Source of the DNA: Algiphilus sp.
GTDB lineage: Bacteria > Pseudomonadota > Gammaproteobacteria > Nevskiales > Nevskiaceae
Assembly: GCF_023145115.1 (NCBI RefSeq)
Contig: NZ_JAGLEJ010000042.1
Coordinates: 1-56,290, forward strand
Length of the DNA stretch: 56,290 nt
Direction of reading: 5' to 3'
Shown one piece after another: positions 41,903 to 51,594 of the stretch. Position numbers and translations under genes: made by a program. How positions within the stretch are numbered: position 1 is the stretch's first letter; every line of letters starts with the position of its first letter. The notes under the pieces are model-generated. The model saw nothing but the letters and a program-made list of their open reading frames with translations, was not told where the DNA came from and searched no databases.

Positions 41903-42622
41903 TCAGCCGTGCTCAACCCAGAGACAGTGCCCCGCCCGCTCCCGGATCTCGTTGAGTCGCGCATCGTGGTCGGCGCGCTCGTCGTCGCTGGCGCTGACGA
42001 CGGTCAGCGGGGTGTCGCCGGCGGCATCCACGAGGGCCTGCACTGCAGGGGGCAGCGTGGCGGCCTGCTCGTCGCCCTCGGCGTGCAGGGCGAGGCTTTC
42101 CTGGCCGCCGGTGAGGGCGAGGTAGACCTCGGCCAGCAGCTGGGCGTCGAGCAGGGCGCCGTGGAGCTGGCGGTTGGAGTTGTCGACCATGTAGCGCTTG
42201 CACAGCGCGTCCAGGCTGTTCTTCTGGCCGGGATGCTTGCGCTTGGCCATCGCCCAGGTGTCGGTGACGGTGCTGATGTCGCCGATGCGCTCGGGCAGGC
42301 CCGCGAGGGACAGCTCGTAGTCGAGGAAGCCGACGTCGAAATCGGCGTTGTGGATCAGCAGCTCGTGGCCGCGCAGGAAGTCGAGCAGCTCGGTGACGCG
42401 CTCGGCGAAGCGGGGCTTGTCGGCGAGGAAGGCACGCGAGATGCCGTGGACGTTGAAGGCGCCCTCGTCGATGTCGCGCTCGGGGTTCAGGTACCAGTGC
42501 AGCGTGTCGACGACGCGGCGCTGCTCCATGACCACGCAGCCGATCTCGATGATGCGGTGGCCCTCGGCGGTTTCCAGGCCGGTGGTCTCGGTATCGAGGA
42601 CGATCTGGCGGCCGCTGCTCAT
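41903..42622 (-). CDS. dnaQ: DNA polymerase III epsilon subunit (proofreading exonuclease)
   Basis: This 239-residue 3'-5' exonuclease of the replisome has Exo I VLDTETTGLE, Exo II HNADFDVGFLDYEL and Exo III HGALLDAQLLAEVYL (DEDDh type). The C-terminal tail should bind the alpha subunit. The ATG overlaps the rnhA stop. Its 3' end and flank recur at 39421-39643. Confidence 0.96.
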   Translation of the reverse strand: MSSGRQIVLDTETTGLETAEGHRIIEIGCVVMEQRRVVDTLHWYLNPERDIDEGAFNVHGISRAFLADKPRFAERVTELLDFLRGHELLIHNADFDVGFLDYELSLAGLPERIGDISTVTDTWAMAKRKHPGQKNSLDALCKRYMVDNSNRQLHGALLDAQLLAEVYLALTGGQESLALHAEGDEQAATLPPAVQALVDAAGDTPLTVVSASDDERADHDARLNEIRERAGHCLWVEHG

Positions 42623-43068
42623 GCCCGTGCCTCCTGCTGCGCGCGCTCCAGGCCCTGGTTGGCCAGCGCGTCGGCGCGTTCGTTGCCGGGATTGCCGTCG
42701 TGGCCGCGCACCCACCGCCAGTCGATGCTGTGGCGCTCGGTGGCGGCGTCCAGGCGCTGCCACAGTTCGCGGTTCTTCACGGGCTTCCTGTCGGCGGTCT
42801 TCCAGCCCCGGCGGCGCCAGCCGGCCATCCATTCGGTGATGCCGTTGCGCACGTAGGTGGAGTCGGTATACAGCGTGACGGTGCAGGGCTCGCGCAGCGC
42901 CTCGAGCGCGGCGATCGCGGCCATCAGCTCCATGCGGTTGTTGGTGGTGCCGGCCTCGCCGCCGCAGAGCTCCTTCTCGCGACCGCCGTAGTGCAGGATG
43001 GCGCCCCACCCGCCCGGGCCGGGATTGCCGCGGCAGGCGCCGTCGGTATAGATCTCCACCGTCTTCAT
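42619..43068 (-). CDS. rnhA: Ribonuclease HI
   Basis: This 149-residue enzyme removes RNA from RNA-DNA hybrids. The acidic site is Asp9 (YTDGACRGNPG), Glu in NNRMELMAA, Asp in YTDSTYV and Asp in GNERADALAN. It overlaps genes at both ends by ATGA, forming a tight methyltransferase-rnhA-dnaQ operon. Confidence 0.97.
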   Translation of the reverse strand: MKTVEIYTDGACRGNPGPGGWGAILHYGGREKELCGGEAGTTNNRMELMAAIAALEALREPCTVTLYTDSTYVRNGITEWMAGWRRRGWKTADRKPVKNRELWQRLDAATERHSIDWRWVRGHDGNPGNERADALANQGLERAQQEARA

Positions 43069-43847
43069 GCCGCCTCGCCATCCTCCCGGTTGCGCCGACT
43101 GAAATTGCTGACCACGGCGCCCGGCGCGGGAGCGGCGCGTGGCGCGCGGAGAGGCCGGCGCATCGGCGTCAACGGCAGCACGCGCTTGCGGGCGACCAGT
43201 GCGTAGCAGTCGGCCATGGCGCGCCCCACCGGTCCGCGCGTGGCGCCGCGCCACGGCCAGCCGTTGCCGAAGCCGTGATGGGCCTCGACCTCGAAATCGA
43301 GCAGATCCAGCCAGTCACGGAGCCGGCCGGGCCGGACCAGTCCGGTGCCGGCGGGCAGGGCGCGTCCGGACATGCCGAGCAGCCGCGGCAGCGCCGCCAG
43401 GCCGTGCGGCGACTGGCCCACGACCACGAGGATGCCGCGATCGTTGAGCACGCGGTTGGCCTCGCGCACCAGCCGATGCGGTCGTGCGGAGAATTCCAGC
43501 GCGAAGCACAGCACCACCGCATCGACGCTCCCGCTGGCCAGCGGGAGCATGCAGTCGTCCGCCACCAGCTGGCCGTCGCGGTAGGTCCAGGGTGCGCAGC
43601 GCACGTGACGCAGGGTGGCGGCCCGTTCGGTGAGGTCGCGCTCGCAGGCGCCGAGCTGCAGGCACCAGCGGCCGAAGACATCGCCCAGCGGCCTGGCGAG
43701 GACATCCTCGGCCATGGCTTCCAGGGCATGCCGCCGCGGGCTGTAGCGCCACGCATGACGCGCTCTGGAACGGCGGCGGGCGCGCGCGTCCTCGGCGCGC
43801 TGCGCCTTCGACTCATGCGTTTCGCCGATTGACCGGAACGTGGGCAT
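43065..43847 (-). CDS. Class I SAM-dependent methyltransferase (YafS-like)
   Basis: This 260-residue protein carries a type-11 methyltransferase core: CMLPLASGSVDAVVLCFALEF and REANRVLNDRGILVVVGQSP. The glycine-rich motif I is not obvious near GRWCLQLGACE. A YafS-like gene sits beside gloB and rnhA in E. coli, supporting the name. I chose ATG 43847; a start at 43901 would overlap gloB. Substrate unknown. Confidence 0.82.
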   Translation of the reverse strand: MPTFRSIGETHESKAQRAEDARARRRSRARHAWRYSPRRHALEAMAEDVLARPLGDVFGRWCLQLGACERDLTERAATLRHVRCAPWTYRDGQLVADDCMLPLASGSVDAVVLCFALEFSARPHRLVREANRVLNDRGILVVVGQSPHGLAALPRLLGMSGRALPAGTGLVRPGRLRDWLDLLDFEVEAHHGFGNGWPWRGATRGPVGRAMADCYALVARKRVLPLTPMRRPLRAPRAAPAPGAVVSNFSRRNREDGEAA

Positions 43848-43863
43848 TGCGCAGCATCTTAGT

Positions 43864-44628
43864 ATGAAAGACGCCATTCCACTTCCCGCCTTTCGCGACA
43901 ACTACCTCTGGGTGTGGCACGCCGACGGTGCCGCCGCGGTGGTCGACCCCGGGGATGCCGCCGTGGTCCGGAAGTGGCTGGACGAGACCGGCCACCGCCT
44001 CACCGACATCCTGATCACGCACTGGCACCCCGATCACATCGGCGGCGTCGCCGAACTGGTTTCGGCCACCGGTGCGCGGGTGCTCGGGCCCGCCGCGGAG
44101 CAGGACAGGATGCCGCCGCTGGATACGGCACTGGCCGATGGCGACACCATCGAGGTGCTCGGCACGCGCTTCGAGGTGCTGGGCGTGCCTGGGCACACGC
44201 TCGGGCACATTGCGTACGCAGCGGACGACTGCGTGTTCTGCGGCGACACCCTCTTCCATATCGGCTGCGGGCGCCTGTTCGAGGGCACCCCCGAACAGAT
44301 GCACGAATCGCTGGGCCGGCTCGCCGCGCTGCCCGACGACACCACCGTCTACTGCACGCACGAGTACACGCTGGCGAATCTGGCGTTCGCGCTGCGCGTG
44401 GAGCCGGACAACGCCGACCTCGAGCGCATCGACGCCGCCGCTCGTGCCGCCCGCGACGCCGACCGTCCGACCCTGCCCACCACCATCGGCGAGCAGAAGC
44501 GTGCCAACCCCTTCCTGCGCGCCGACGACCCGGCCGTGGCGGAGGCGGTGTCGCGCGCCACCGGTGAGCGCGTGCAACCGGGCGTGCCCACCTTCGCCGC
44601 ACTGCGCGCGCTGAAGGACCGGGGCTAG
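43864..44628 (+). CDS. gloB: Hydroxyacylglutathione hydrolase (glyoxalase II)
   Basis: This 254-residue binuclear metal hydrolase has THWHPDHIGG at about residues 49-58, VPGHTLGHIAY, FCGDTLFHIGCGR and CTHEYTLANLAF. It hydrolyses lactoylglutathione in methylglyoxal detoxification. Its ATG is only 16 bp from that of the divergent methyltransferase. Confidence 0.95.
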   Translation: MKDAIPLPAFRDNYLWVWHADGAAAVVDPGDAAVVRKWLDETGHRLTDILITHWHPDHIGGVAELVSATGARVLGPAAEQDRMPPLDTALADGDTIEVLGTRFEVLGVPGHTLGHIAYAADDCVFCGDTLFHIGCGRLFEGTPEQMHESLGRLAALPDDTTVYCTHEYTLANLAFALRVEPDNADLERIDAAARAARDADRPTLPTTIGEQKRANPFLRADDPAVAEAVSRATGERVQPGVPTFAALRALKDRG

Positions 44629-44631
44629 GCA

Positions 44632-45696
44632 ATGGAACGACGCTTTCCGTGCCGCCTCCTCGGCGGCCTGCTCGCCCTGTGCATGGCGACGCCAGCCACC
44701 GCCGCACCGGACCTCTGGGACGAGTTCTGCGCCAGCGCCGAAATGCGCGCGGCCGACAATGCAGCGGTGGAGAGCGCCGCCCGCGATCTCACGCGCTCGG
44801 AACTGCACTACCAGCGCCTGCTGCACCGGGCCGAGCCCTGGCTGTGGGAAATCCTGCAGCAGGTGCGCACGCGCGGCATGCCGGTGGAGATCGCGGTGCT
44901 GCCCGCCATCGAGAGCGGGTTCCGCTCACGGGTGGCGTCGTCGCAGGCGGCGGTCGGGCTATGGCAGATCGTGCCGGCAACCGCGCACCGCTTCGGGCTG
45001 CGCACCGGCGGGGCGATGGATCATCGCGCCGACGTGGGCTACAGCACCCGGGCCGCGCTGGACTATCTGGAGTATCTGCAGGAGCGCTTCGTGCACTGGC
45101 CGATGGTGCTGGCGGCCTACAACGCCGGCGAGGGCCGCGTGCGCCGCGCGCTGGCCGCCGTCGGCAGCCGCCCCGGCGCCGGCACCACGCGTCGCGAGCT
45201 GCGGCTGCCGGCCGAGACCCAGGCCCATTTCCACCGGCTCATGGGCTTCGTGCGCGCCACCTGCAACCCGGATGACTACGGCGTGCAACGGCCCGCCCTG
45301 CCCGCGCAGCCGATGATCCGTCCGGTGAACTTCAACCGGCGCGTCAGTCTTGCCGAGCTCGCGCCGCTCATCGGCACCCCGACGAACTACCTGCGCACGC
45401 TCAATCCGGCGCTGACCGACGGCCACACCGCGGCATCCGGGCCGCACCGGGTCTGGATTCCGGAGCACCGCGTCGACCACCTGGAGCACAGGCTGGCGCG
45501 CCACTCGGATCTGGCGCTGCTCGAATACGGCCTCTATCGGGTGCAACGGGGGGACACGCTGTCGCACATCGCCGTACGGCACGGCACCAGCACGCGCGCG
45601 CTGCGCGAAATGAACGCGCTGGCGAGCTCATCCATCCGGGCGGGGGTCGAACTCCGCGTGCCGCTGCACGGCGGGAGTCCGCGAACCGACTTGTAG
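44632..45696 (+). CDS. mltD: Membrane-bound lytic murein transglycosylase D-like
   Basis: This 354-residue protein has a signal peptide (LLALCMATPATA) and no lipobox. The SLT domain (about 70-230) has the catalytic Glu in AIESGFRS, AVGLWQIVPATA and AAYNAGEGRV. One C-terminal LysM repeat follows (YRVQRGDTLSHIAVRHGTST). E. coli MltD has more LysM repeats; here there is one. It starts 3 bp after gloB. Confidence 0.92.
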   Translation: MERRFPCRLLGGLLALCMATPATAAPDLWDEFCASAEMRAADNAAVESAARDLTRSELHYQRLLHRAEPWLWEILQQVRTRGMPVEIAVLPAIESGFRSRVASSQAAVGLWQIVPATAHRFGLRTGGAMDHRADVGYSTRAALDYLEYLQERFVHWPMVLAAYNAGEGRVRRALAAVGSRPGAGTTRRELRLPAETQAHFHRLMGFVRATCNPDDYGVQRPALPAQPMIRPVNFNRRVSLAELAPLIGTPTNYLRTLNPALTDGHTAASGPHRVWIPEHRVDHLEHRLARHSDLALLEYGLYRVQRGDTLSHIAVRHGTSTRALREMNALASSSIRAGVELRVPLHGGSPRTDL

Positions 45697-45818
45697 GAAG
45701 TCGCCGCAAGCGGACCGTCACAAGGGGTGCGGCCCGGCAGCTTTGCTACACTCGAAGGGTCGTTGCCCTCGTATCGAAGGCCTACCGGAACGTGATCCAG
45801 AACTCTACTGCAGGCGCC

Positions 45819-48095
45819 ATGCTGCGGCTGTTTCTACTGCCTGCTCTCCTGCTGCTGACCGCAACCGGAGCGGGCGCCCAGAATCGGGTCGAGCTCGATC
45901 GGCGTGTCGCCGATGCCAAGATGGATCTGCTCCAGAAGGAGGCCGCGGTCCGCCAGCAGGAGCTGGCGCTGCGCTTCCCGGCGTACCTGCGCACCAGCCT
46001 CTACGTCGACAAGCGGGCACGCGGCTTCGTGCTGGAGACCCTGCGCGTGCGCGTCGACGGGCGCGAGATCATCGACCGCGACTATCAGCTCGACGAGGCG
46101 CGCGCTCTCTCCGACGACGCCATGCAGCGGGTGAGCCGCGTCGCGCTGGAGCCGGGCGAGCACGACATCGTCATCGAGTTCAGCGGCCGCATCATGCAGG
46201 CGCGCGACGCCGGCCGGCCGGTCGCCCGGCAGCTCTCCGCCACCTTCACCAAGGGCAGCGAGGCGCTCGACGTCATCATCCCGGTCACCGACGAGTCGAG
46301 CCCCGTCGAGCTGCGCCAGATCGCCTACGGCGGCCAGGCCGACGAGGACACCGGCGCCATCACCCGCGTCGAAGCCGGCAGCGCGGAGGACCCGCGCCTG
46401 GGGCACGCGCGCTACCTCAACGCCGTCGGCCGCAACTTCGGCGCGCTGGTGGAGCTGCAGCAGATCGACTTCGGCGGCGGCGACGCGCCGCTGCCCGAGA
46501 GCTACCGCTGGCTGATGGCCGAGAGCTACCTCGCCTTCGGCATGCTCGAGCCGGCGCGCCGGGCCTTCGCACGCCTGGAACGCGTCACGCCGGACCGCGA
46601 CCGCCTGGTCGACGGCCTGCTGGAGCTGGCGTCCTTCGAGTACCAGCGCGGCTACCTCTACGAGGCCGTTCAGCGCCTGCGCGCGCTGCGCAACGATGTC
46701 CAGGACCGACACCTGCAGCGCTGGCAGGATCTGACCAGCCGTGTGCTGCTGGCACAGGGGCGCTATTCGGAGGCGGCCGACGTGCTGCGCGAGACCGCCG
46801 ACCGCAGCGAGCACACCCCGTTCATGCGCTACAACCTGGGGATCGCACTGCTGAACTCGGGCGATCTGGCCCAGGGCCGCAGTGCCCTCGACGAGATATC
46901 GCAGCGCCGACCCGACGACGACGCCGAGCGCGCGCTGCGCGACAAGGCCAATCTCACGCTGGGCTACCACTTCCTGCGCGAACAGCTCGGTGGCACCGCC
47001 AAACCGGTGTTCGAACGCGTGCGCATCGACGGGCCCTTCTCCAACCGGGCGCTGCTCGGCATGGGCTGGGCCGAGCTGGCGCCCGAGGGCGGCCGGCAGG
47101 ACCGCCAGGAGGTGGGCGATGGCGGCGAGTCCGACGAGTTCCGCGATGTCGCCTCGCTGGGTGTGCTGATCCGTCCGGGCTTCTTCGAGGCCGACATCTA
47201 CCGACGGCTCGCGAACCGCCCGTTCCGCCGCAGCGGCATCGCCGAGGACGAGGAGGAATCGCTGCTGCGCGCGCTGGTGGTATGGAACGAGCTGGTCAAG
47301 CGCGACCCCATGGATGCGGCCGTGCAGGAGGCCATGCTCGCCATCCCCTACGCCCTCGACCGGCTGGGCGACTACGAGCAGGCACTGCAGCGCTACCAGC
47401 GCGCGATCTCGGTGTTCGAGGAGGCGCGTGACCGCATCGACGACGGCATCGAATCGGTCGAGGGCGCGCTGATGCTCAACACCATCGTGCGGCGCGACGC
47501 CGACGCCCAGTCGGGCTACAACTGGCGCCTGCTCGATCTGCCGGACCTGCCCGAGACCTACTGGCTGAACCGGCTGCTCGCCGAGCACCGCTTCCAGGAG
47601 CAGCTCAAGAACTACCGCGACGCCCGCCTGCTGGCCGCCCGCATCAGCGCGCTGCGCAAGAACGTCGGCGCCACCTTCCGCGCCGCGGCCAATCTGCCGC
47701 CGCCCCCGCAGTCGGTGGTGGTATCGCGGCGCGCCTCGTCGCTGCAGCGCTCGGATCTCCCGGCGCTGCGTCTGGAGCGCGCCGAACGCCTGACGCTGCA
47801 GGGATCACGCAGCGTGCCGCCGGTATCCCATCCCGCCGTGCCGCTGCGCGAGGCCGGCCTGCCGCGCGAGTTCCGCGGCCGGCGCGAAGCGTACTCGGCA
47901 GCCGTTTCCGAGCTCGCCACCGCGCAGGACCGCTTCGAGCAGCTTGCCGAGCAGCAGAGCGAATCGGTGCGCGAGCTGGCCATATCGGATCTCGAGGACC
48001 AGCGTGCCGTGCTCGAGCAGTACCTGCTGGAAGCCCGCTTCGCGGTCGCGCGCATCTACGACCGCCGCCTGCGCGATCAGACATCCGCCCCATGA
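45819..48095 (+). CDS. Large periplasmic TPR-like protein, first gene of an ExbB/D operon
   Basis: This 758-residue protein has a signal peptide (LRLFLLPALLLLTATGAGAQ) and an N-terminal coiled-coil segment (DAKMDLLQKEAAVRQQELALR). TPR-like helical pairs run from about 230 (AFGMLEPARRAFARLERV; YEAVQRLRALRND; YSEAADVLRETADR). A long C-terminal region ends in another coiled coil. The family has no name I know. I chose ATG 45819 over the in-frame GTG 45792 because it starts the signal peptide. The stop overlaps the next ATG (ATGA). Confidence 0.85.
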   Translation: MLRLFLLPALLLLTATGAGAQNRVELDRRVADAKMDLLQKEAAVRQQELALRFPAYLRTSLYVDKRARGFVLETLRVRVDGREIIDRDYQLDEARALSDDAMQRVSRVALEPGEHDIVIEFSGRIMQARDAGRPVARQLSATFTKGSEALDVIIPVTDESSPVELRQIAYGGQADEDTGAITRVEAGSAEDPRLGHARYLNAVGRNFGALVELQQIDFGGGDAPLPESYRWLMAESYLAFGMLEPARRAFARLERVTPDRDRLVDGLLELASFEYQRGYLYEAVQRLRALRNDVQDRHLQRWQDLTSRVLLAQGRYSEAADVLRETADRSEHTPFMRYNLGIALLNSGDLAQGRSALDEISQRRPDDDAERALRDKANLTLGYHFLREQLGGTAKPVFERVRIDGPFSNRALLGMGWAELAPEGGRQDRQEVGDGGESDEFRDVASLGVLIRPGFFEADIYRRLANRPFRRSGIAEDEEESLLRALVVWNELVKRDPMDAAVQEAMLAIPYALDRLGDYEQALQRYQRAISVFEEARDRIDDGIESVEGALMLNTIVRRDADAQSGYNWRLLDLPDLPETYWLNRLLAEHRFQEQLKNYRDARLLAARISALRKNVGATFRAAANLPPPPQSVVVSRRASSLQRSDLPALRLERAERLTLQGSRSVPPVSHPAVPLREAGLPREFRGRREAYSAAVSELATAQDRFEQLAEQQSESVRELAISDLEDQRAVLEQYLLEARFAVARIYDRRLRDQTSAP

Positions 48096-50899
48096 TCAGA
48101 ATCCACCACACCCTGACCCTGTCGCTGCTCGCCGGTCTGGTGGCCGGCTGCGCCGCGACCGGGGATTCATCGGACCGCACCATCCGCAGCCTGGAGGATC
48201 GCGAGACGCCTCCCGACCAGGACCTGCAGGTGCAGCGCAGCGAGCGCGTGGCACCGAACCCGGAGATGGCGCTGGAGAACTACCGCCAGCTGCTGGAACT
48301 GTCCGGGGACGAGGACACCCGCGCCGAGGCCCAGCGCCGCATGGCGGACCTCCAGGTGATGATCGACGATGTCGAGCCCGGGCCGCAGAGCGAGGGCCGA
48401 CTGATCGAGGCCATCTCGCTCTACCGTAAGCTGCTGCGCACGCGCCCGAACGACCCCGGCAACGACCGCGTCTACTACCAGCTGGCGCGGGCGCAGCAGA
48501 ACATGGGCCGCGTCGATGAGTCGATCAGCACCCTCGCCGAGCTGGTGCGCGAATTCCCCAACAGCCCCTACGCCGCGGACGGCCGCTTCCGCCGCGCCGA
48601 GCTGCTCTTCGCCACCGAGCGCTTCGACGAGGCCGCCGGCGAGTACGAGGAGGTCATCGCGCTCGACCGGCAGACGCCCTTCTTCGAGGCCGCGCAGTAC
48701 AAGTACGCGTGGACGCTCTACAAGCTTTCGCGCCACGAGGACGCCATCGAGGTGCTGTTCACGATCCTCGATCGCGAGCTCCCCGACGGCGAGCTGCACG
48801 ACCCCGAGGCCGCGCTGGCGGAAGTGCCACAGGCCAAGCGCGACATGGCGCGCGATGTGCTGCGCGTGACCAGTCTCTCCTATACCGCTCTCGGCGGCGG
48901 TCCGGCCGTCAGCGACTCCTTCGCGCGCCGCGGCAAGCCGCGCTTCTTCCCGCTGGTCTACGCCGCGCTGGGCGAGTTCCTGCTGGAGCGCGAGCGCTAC
49001 ACCGATGCCGCCGGCGCCTATCGCGCCTTCGTGGACAGCAATCCCTCGCATGGCCTGGCGCCCGGATTCCAGGTATCGGTGGTGGACAGCTACGAGGCCG
49101 GCGGCTTCGATGACCAGGTCATCGCCGAGCAGAAGCGCTACGTCGATACCTACGACCCGCGCGCCGCCTACTGGGGTGGCGATGCCGCCACCGAGACCGT
49201 GCTGACGACGCTGCGCGACTATCTCGGCAATCTGTCGTCGTTCTTCCATGCGCGCGCGCAGGAGGACGACCGCGACCCCGAGTGGCCCGCCGCGCAGGCC
49301 GACTACCTGACCGCTGCCGGCTGGTACCGCCGCACGCTGGAGATCTTCCCGGACGCCGACGACGCACCCGAGGTGCACTTCCTGCTGGGCGAGACCCTGC
49401 TCGCCGGCGGTCGCACGCTGGAGGCCGCCGAAGCCTTCCACGCCACCGCCTACGACTACCCCGCCCACGCGCGCAGCGCCGAGGCCGGTTACGCCGCGGT
49501 CCTGGCCTATTACGACGCCGCCGAGGCCGCCACCGAGACCGAGCGGCCCGAAGCGCTGCAGCAGGCGGTGGACGAGAGCCTGCAGTTCGCCGAGCAGTTC
49601 CCGGAGCATCCGCAGCGTCTCGCCGTGCTGACGCGCGCGGCCGAGGATCTCTATGCGCTGCAGCGCTACGAGGACGCCATCGCCATTGCGGCACGGGTGC
49701 TCAACGACGCCGGCGCAGAGCCCGAGCTGGTGCGCACCGCGCTGGGCGTGCGCGCCGATGCCGAGTTCACGCTGGAGCGCTACGCCGAAGCCGAGACTTC
49801 CTACCTCGATCTGCTCGGCATGCAGACGCAGGGCACCGAGGAGGCGGCCCGCGTCGCCAACCAGCTCGCCCTCAGCATCTACCGACAGGGCGAGGCCGAG
49901 CAGGCCGCCGGCAACGCGCGCGCCGCGGTCGCGCAGTACCTGCGCATCGGACGCATCACGCCCAACGCCGAGATCCGCGCCGACGCCGAGTACGACGCCG
50001 CCGTGCTGCTCGCCGAGCTCGAGGACTGGGCCGGCGCCGCGCGCGTGCTGGAAGGCTTCCAGGCGCGCTATCCGGATCACGAGCTGGCCGCGGACGCCGA
50101 CAAGCGCCTGGCGACCGCCTACGAGAATGCGGGCCAGCCGACCGCGGCCGCCGGCGCTTATGCGCGCATTGCCGGCCGCGCCACCGAGAGCGCGGAGGTC
50201 CGCGAGGAGGCGGCCTGGAAGGCGGCCACGCTGTACGACGCCGGCAACCGCAGCAGCGAGGCGATCACCGGCTTCCGCAACTACCTCGAGCTGGATACGC
50301 GCACGGCGACGCGCGTCACCGAGGCCCGGCGCCGCCTGATCGCGCTCAACCGCGGCCGCGACGCGGAGGCCTACCGCTACTGGCTGCGGCAGGCGGCCGG
50401 CAATGCCGGCAACAGCGCCGACGCTCAGCTGCTCGCCGCCGAGTCGAGCCTGGCACTCGGCCGCATGGCTGCCGAGACCGCCCGTCAGACCCGGCTGACC
50501 CAGCCCCTGCAGGAAAGTCTGGCGGAGCGCCGGACCCACGTGCAGGAAGCGGCCAACCGGCTCAATCGTGCCGCCGGCTACGACTTCAAGGAGATCACCC
50601 CCGCCGCCACCCACGAGCTGGCCAAGGTCTATCACGACTTCGCGCGTGCGCTGCTCGATTCGGAGCCGCCGGCGGATCTCGCCGGCGCAGCGCGCGACGA
50701 ATACCAGCTGCTGCTGGAGGATCAGGCCTTCCCGCTCGAGGAAGAAGCCATCGAACTCTACGAAGCCAACCTGCGGCGCATTCCGCAGGGCATCTGGAAC
50801 GACGATGTGCGGGCGTCGTGGCAGGCGCTGGAATCGCTGGTGCCGGCGCGCTACGAGCGCCGCCCGCTGCTGGAGGATCGCTATGAAGCGCTGCGCTGA
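48092..50899 (+). CDS. TPR lipoprotein, 935 aa
   Basis: A lipoprotein signal (LSLLAGLVAGC, Cys20) is followed by at least ten TPR-like repeats (for example QLARAQQNMGRVDESISTLAELVREFPNS near 130-160; SAYAADGRFRRAELLF-type pairs). The length and repeat type recall the giant TPR proteins of gliding-motility and Tol-like clusters. It probably stands on the periplasmic face of the outer membrane as a scaffold. It overlaps the next gene by 17 bp. Confidence 0.87.
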   Translation: MIRIHHTLTLSLLAGLVAGCAATGDSSDRTIRSLEDRETPPDQDLQVQRSERVAPNPEMALENYRQLLELSGDEDTRAEAQRRMADLQVMIDDVEPGPQSEGRLIEAISLYRKLLRTRPNDPGNDRVYYQLARAQQNMGRVDESISTLAELVREFPNSPYAADGRFRRAELLFATERFDEAAGEYEEVIALDRQTPFFEAAQYKYAWTLYKLSRHEDAIEVLFTILDRELPDGELHDPEAALAEVPQAKRDMARDVLRVTSLSYTALGGGPAVSDSFARRGKPRFFPLVYAALGEFLLERERYTDAAGAYRAFVDSNPSHGLAPGFQVSVVDSYEAGGFDDQVIAEQKRYVDTYDPRAAYWGGDAATETVLTTLRDYLGNLSSFFHARAQEDDRDPEWPAAQADYLTAAGWYRRTLEIFPDADDAPEVHFLLGETLLAGGRTLEAAEAFHATAYDYPAHARSAEAGYAAVLAYYDAAEAATETERPEALQQAVDESLQFAEQFPEHPQRLAVLTRAAEDLYALQRYEDAIAIAARVLNDAGAEPELVRTALGVRADAEFTLERYAEAETSYLDLLGMQTQGTEEAARVANQLALSIYRQGEAEQAAGNARAAVAQYLRIGRITPNAEIRADAEYDAAVLLAELEDWAGAARVLEGFQARYPDHELAADADKRLATAYENAGQPTAAAGAYARIAGRATESAEVREEAAWKAATLYDAGNRSSEAITGFRNYLELDTRTATRVTEARRRLIALNRGRDAEAYRYWLRQAAGNAGNSADAQLLAAESSLALGRMAAETARQTRLTQPLQESLAERRTHVQEAANRLNRAAGYDFKEITPAATHELAKVYHDFARALLDSEPPADLAGAARDEYQLLLEDQAFPLEEEAIELYEANLRRIPQGIWNDDVRASWQALESLVPARYERRPLLEDRYEALR

Positions 50900-51587
50900 G
50901 CTGTTGATCGTGGCCGCCGCGCTGGTTGCAGCGGGCTGCGCTACCGGACCGAAGCGGGCCGAGCCGCTTTCCGAGGGCCGCGACCGCAGCGAGCAGCCCG
51001 AACGGCCGACACCGGATCCCGAGGCCGCGGTGGAAGGCACCGTCGAGGAACGCTACGCGCAGGCGCAGGCCTTCCTTGCGAACGAGCAGAACGACGCTGC
51101 GCGGCGCGTGCTCACCGCGCTGACCCGCGAACGTACCGACCTGTCGGGCCCGCCCACCAACCTGGGAATCCTGGAAGTGCGCGCGGAGCGCTACCAGGCC
51201 GCCGAAACGTGGCTGCGCGAAGCCATCAAGCGCAACCCGGACAACATCATCGCCCGCAACTGGCTGGCGCATGCCCATCGCGAGAATCGCCGCCCGGAAA
51301 GCGCCGAGGCAATGTGGCTGGAAGCGCTGGACGTGGATCCCGATTACGTTGCCGCACACGTCAACCTGGGTCGGCTCTACGAGGAAGTCCTCGCCGACCT
51401 GCAGGCGGCCGTCCGGCACTACCGCGCGGCCTACGAGGCCAGCGACGGCACCGAGCTGCGCGTGCTGCCGTGGATCGCGCGTCTCGAAGAACGCCTACAG
51501 TCGCGTAGTCCCGCCACTGACAGCAACACCGCTGTTGGCGCGGACAATGCATCCCAAGGCGGGTCCGCCCCGTCCCAGCAACCGTGA
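50883..51587 (+). CDS. TPR lipoprotein, 234 aa
   Basis: A lipobox (LVAAGC, Cys19) is followed by about three TPRs (NLGILEVRAERYQAAETWLREAIKRNP in outline; ARNWLAHAHRENRRPESAEAMWLEALDVDP; HVNLGRLYEEVLADLQAAVRHYRAAYE). The tail is Ser/Gly-rich. It is a smaller partner of the preceding lipoprotein. Confidence 0.87.
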   Translation: MKRCAELLIVAAALVAAGCATGPKRAEPLSEGRDRSEQPERPTPDPEAAVEGTVEERYAQAQAFLANEQNDAARRVLTALTRERTDLSGPPTNLGILEVRAERYQAAETWLREAIKRNPDNIIARNWLAHAHRENRRPESAEAMWLEALDVDPDYVAAHVNLGRLYEEVLADLQAAVRHYRAAYEASDGTELRVLPWIARLEERLQSRSPATDSNTAVGADNASQGGSAPSQQP

Positions 51588-51594
51588 TAGCGCC

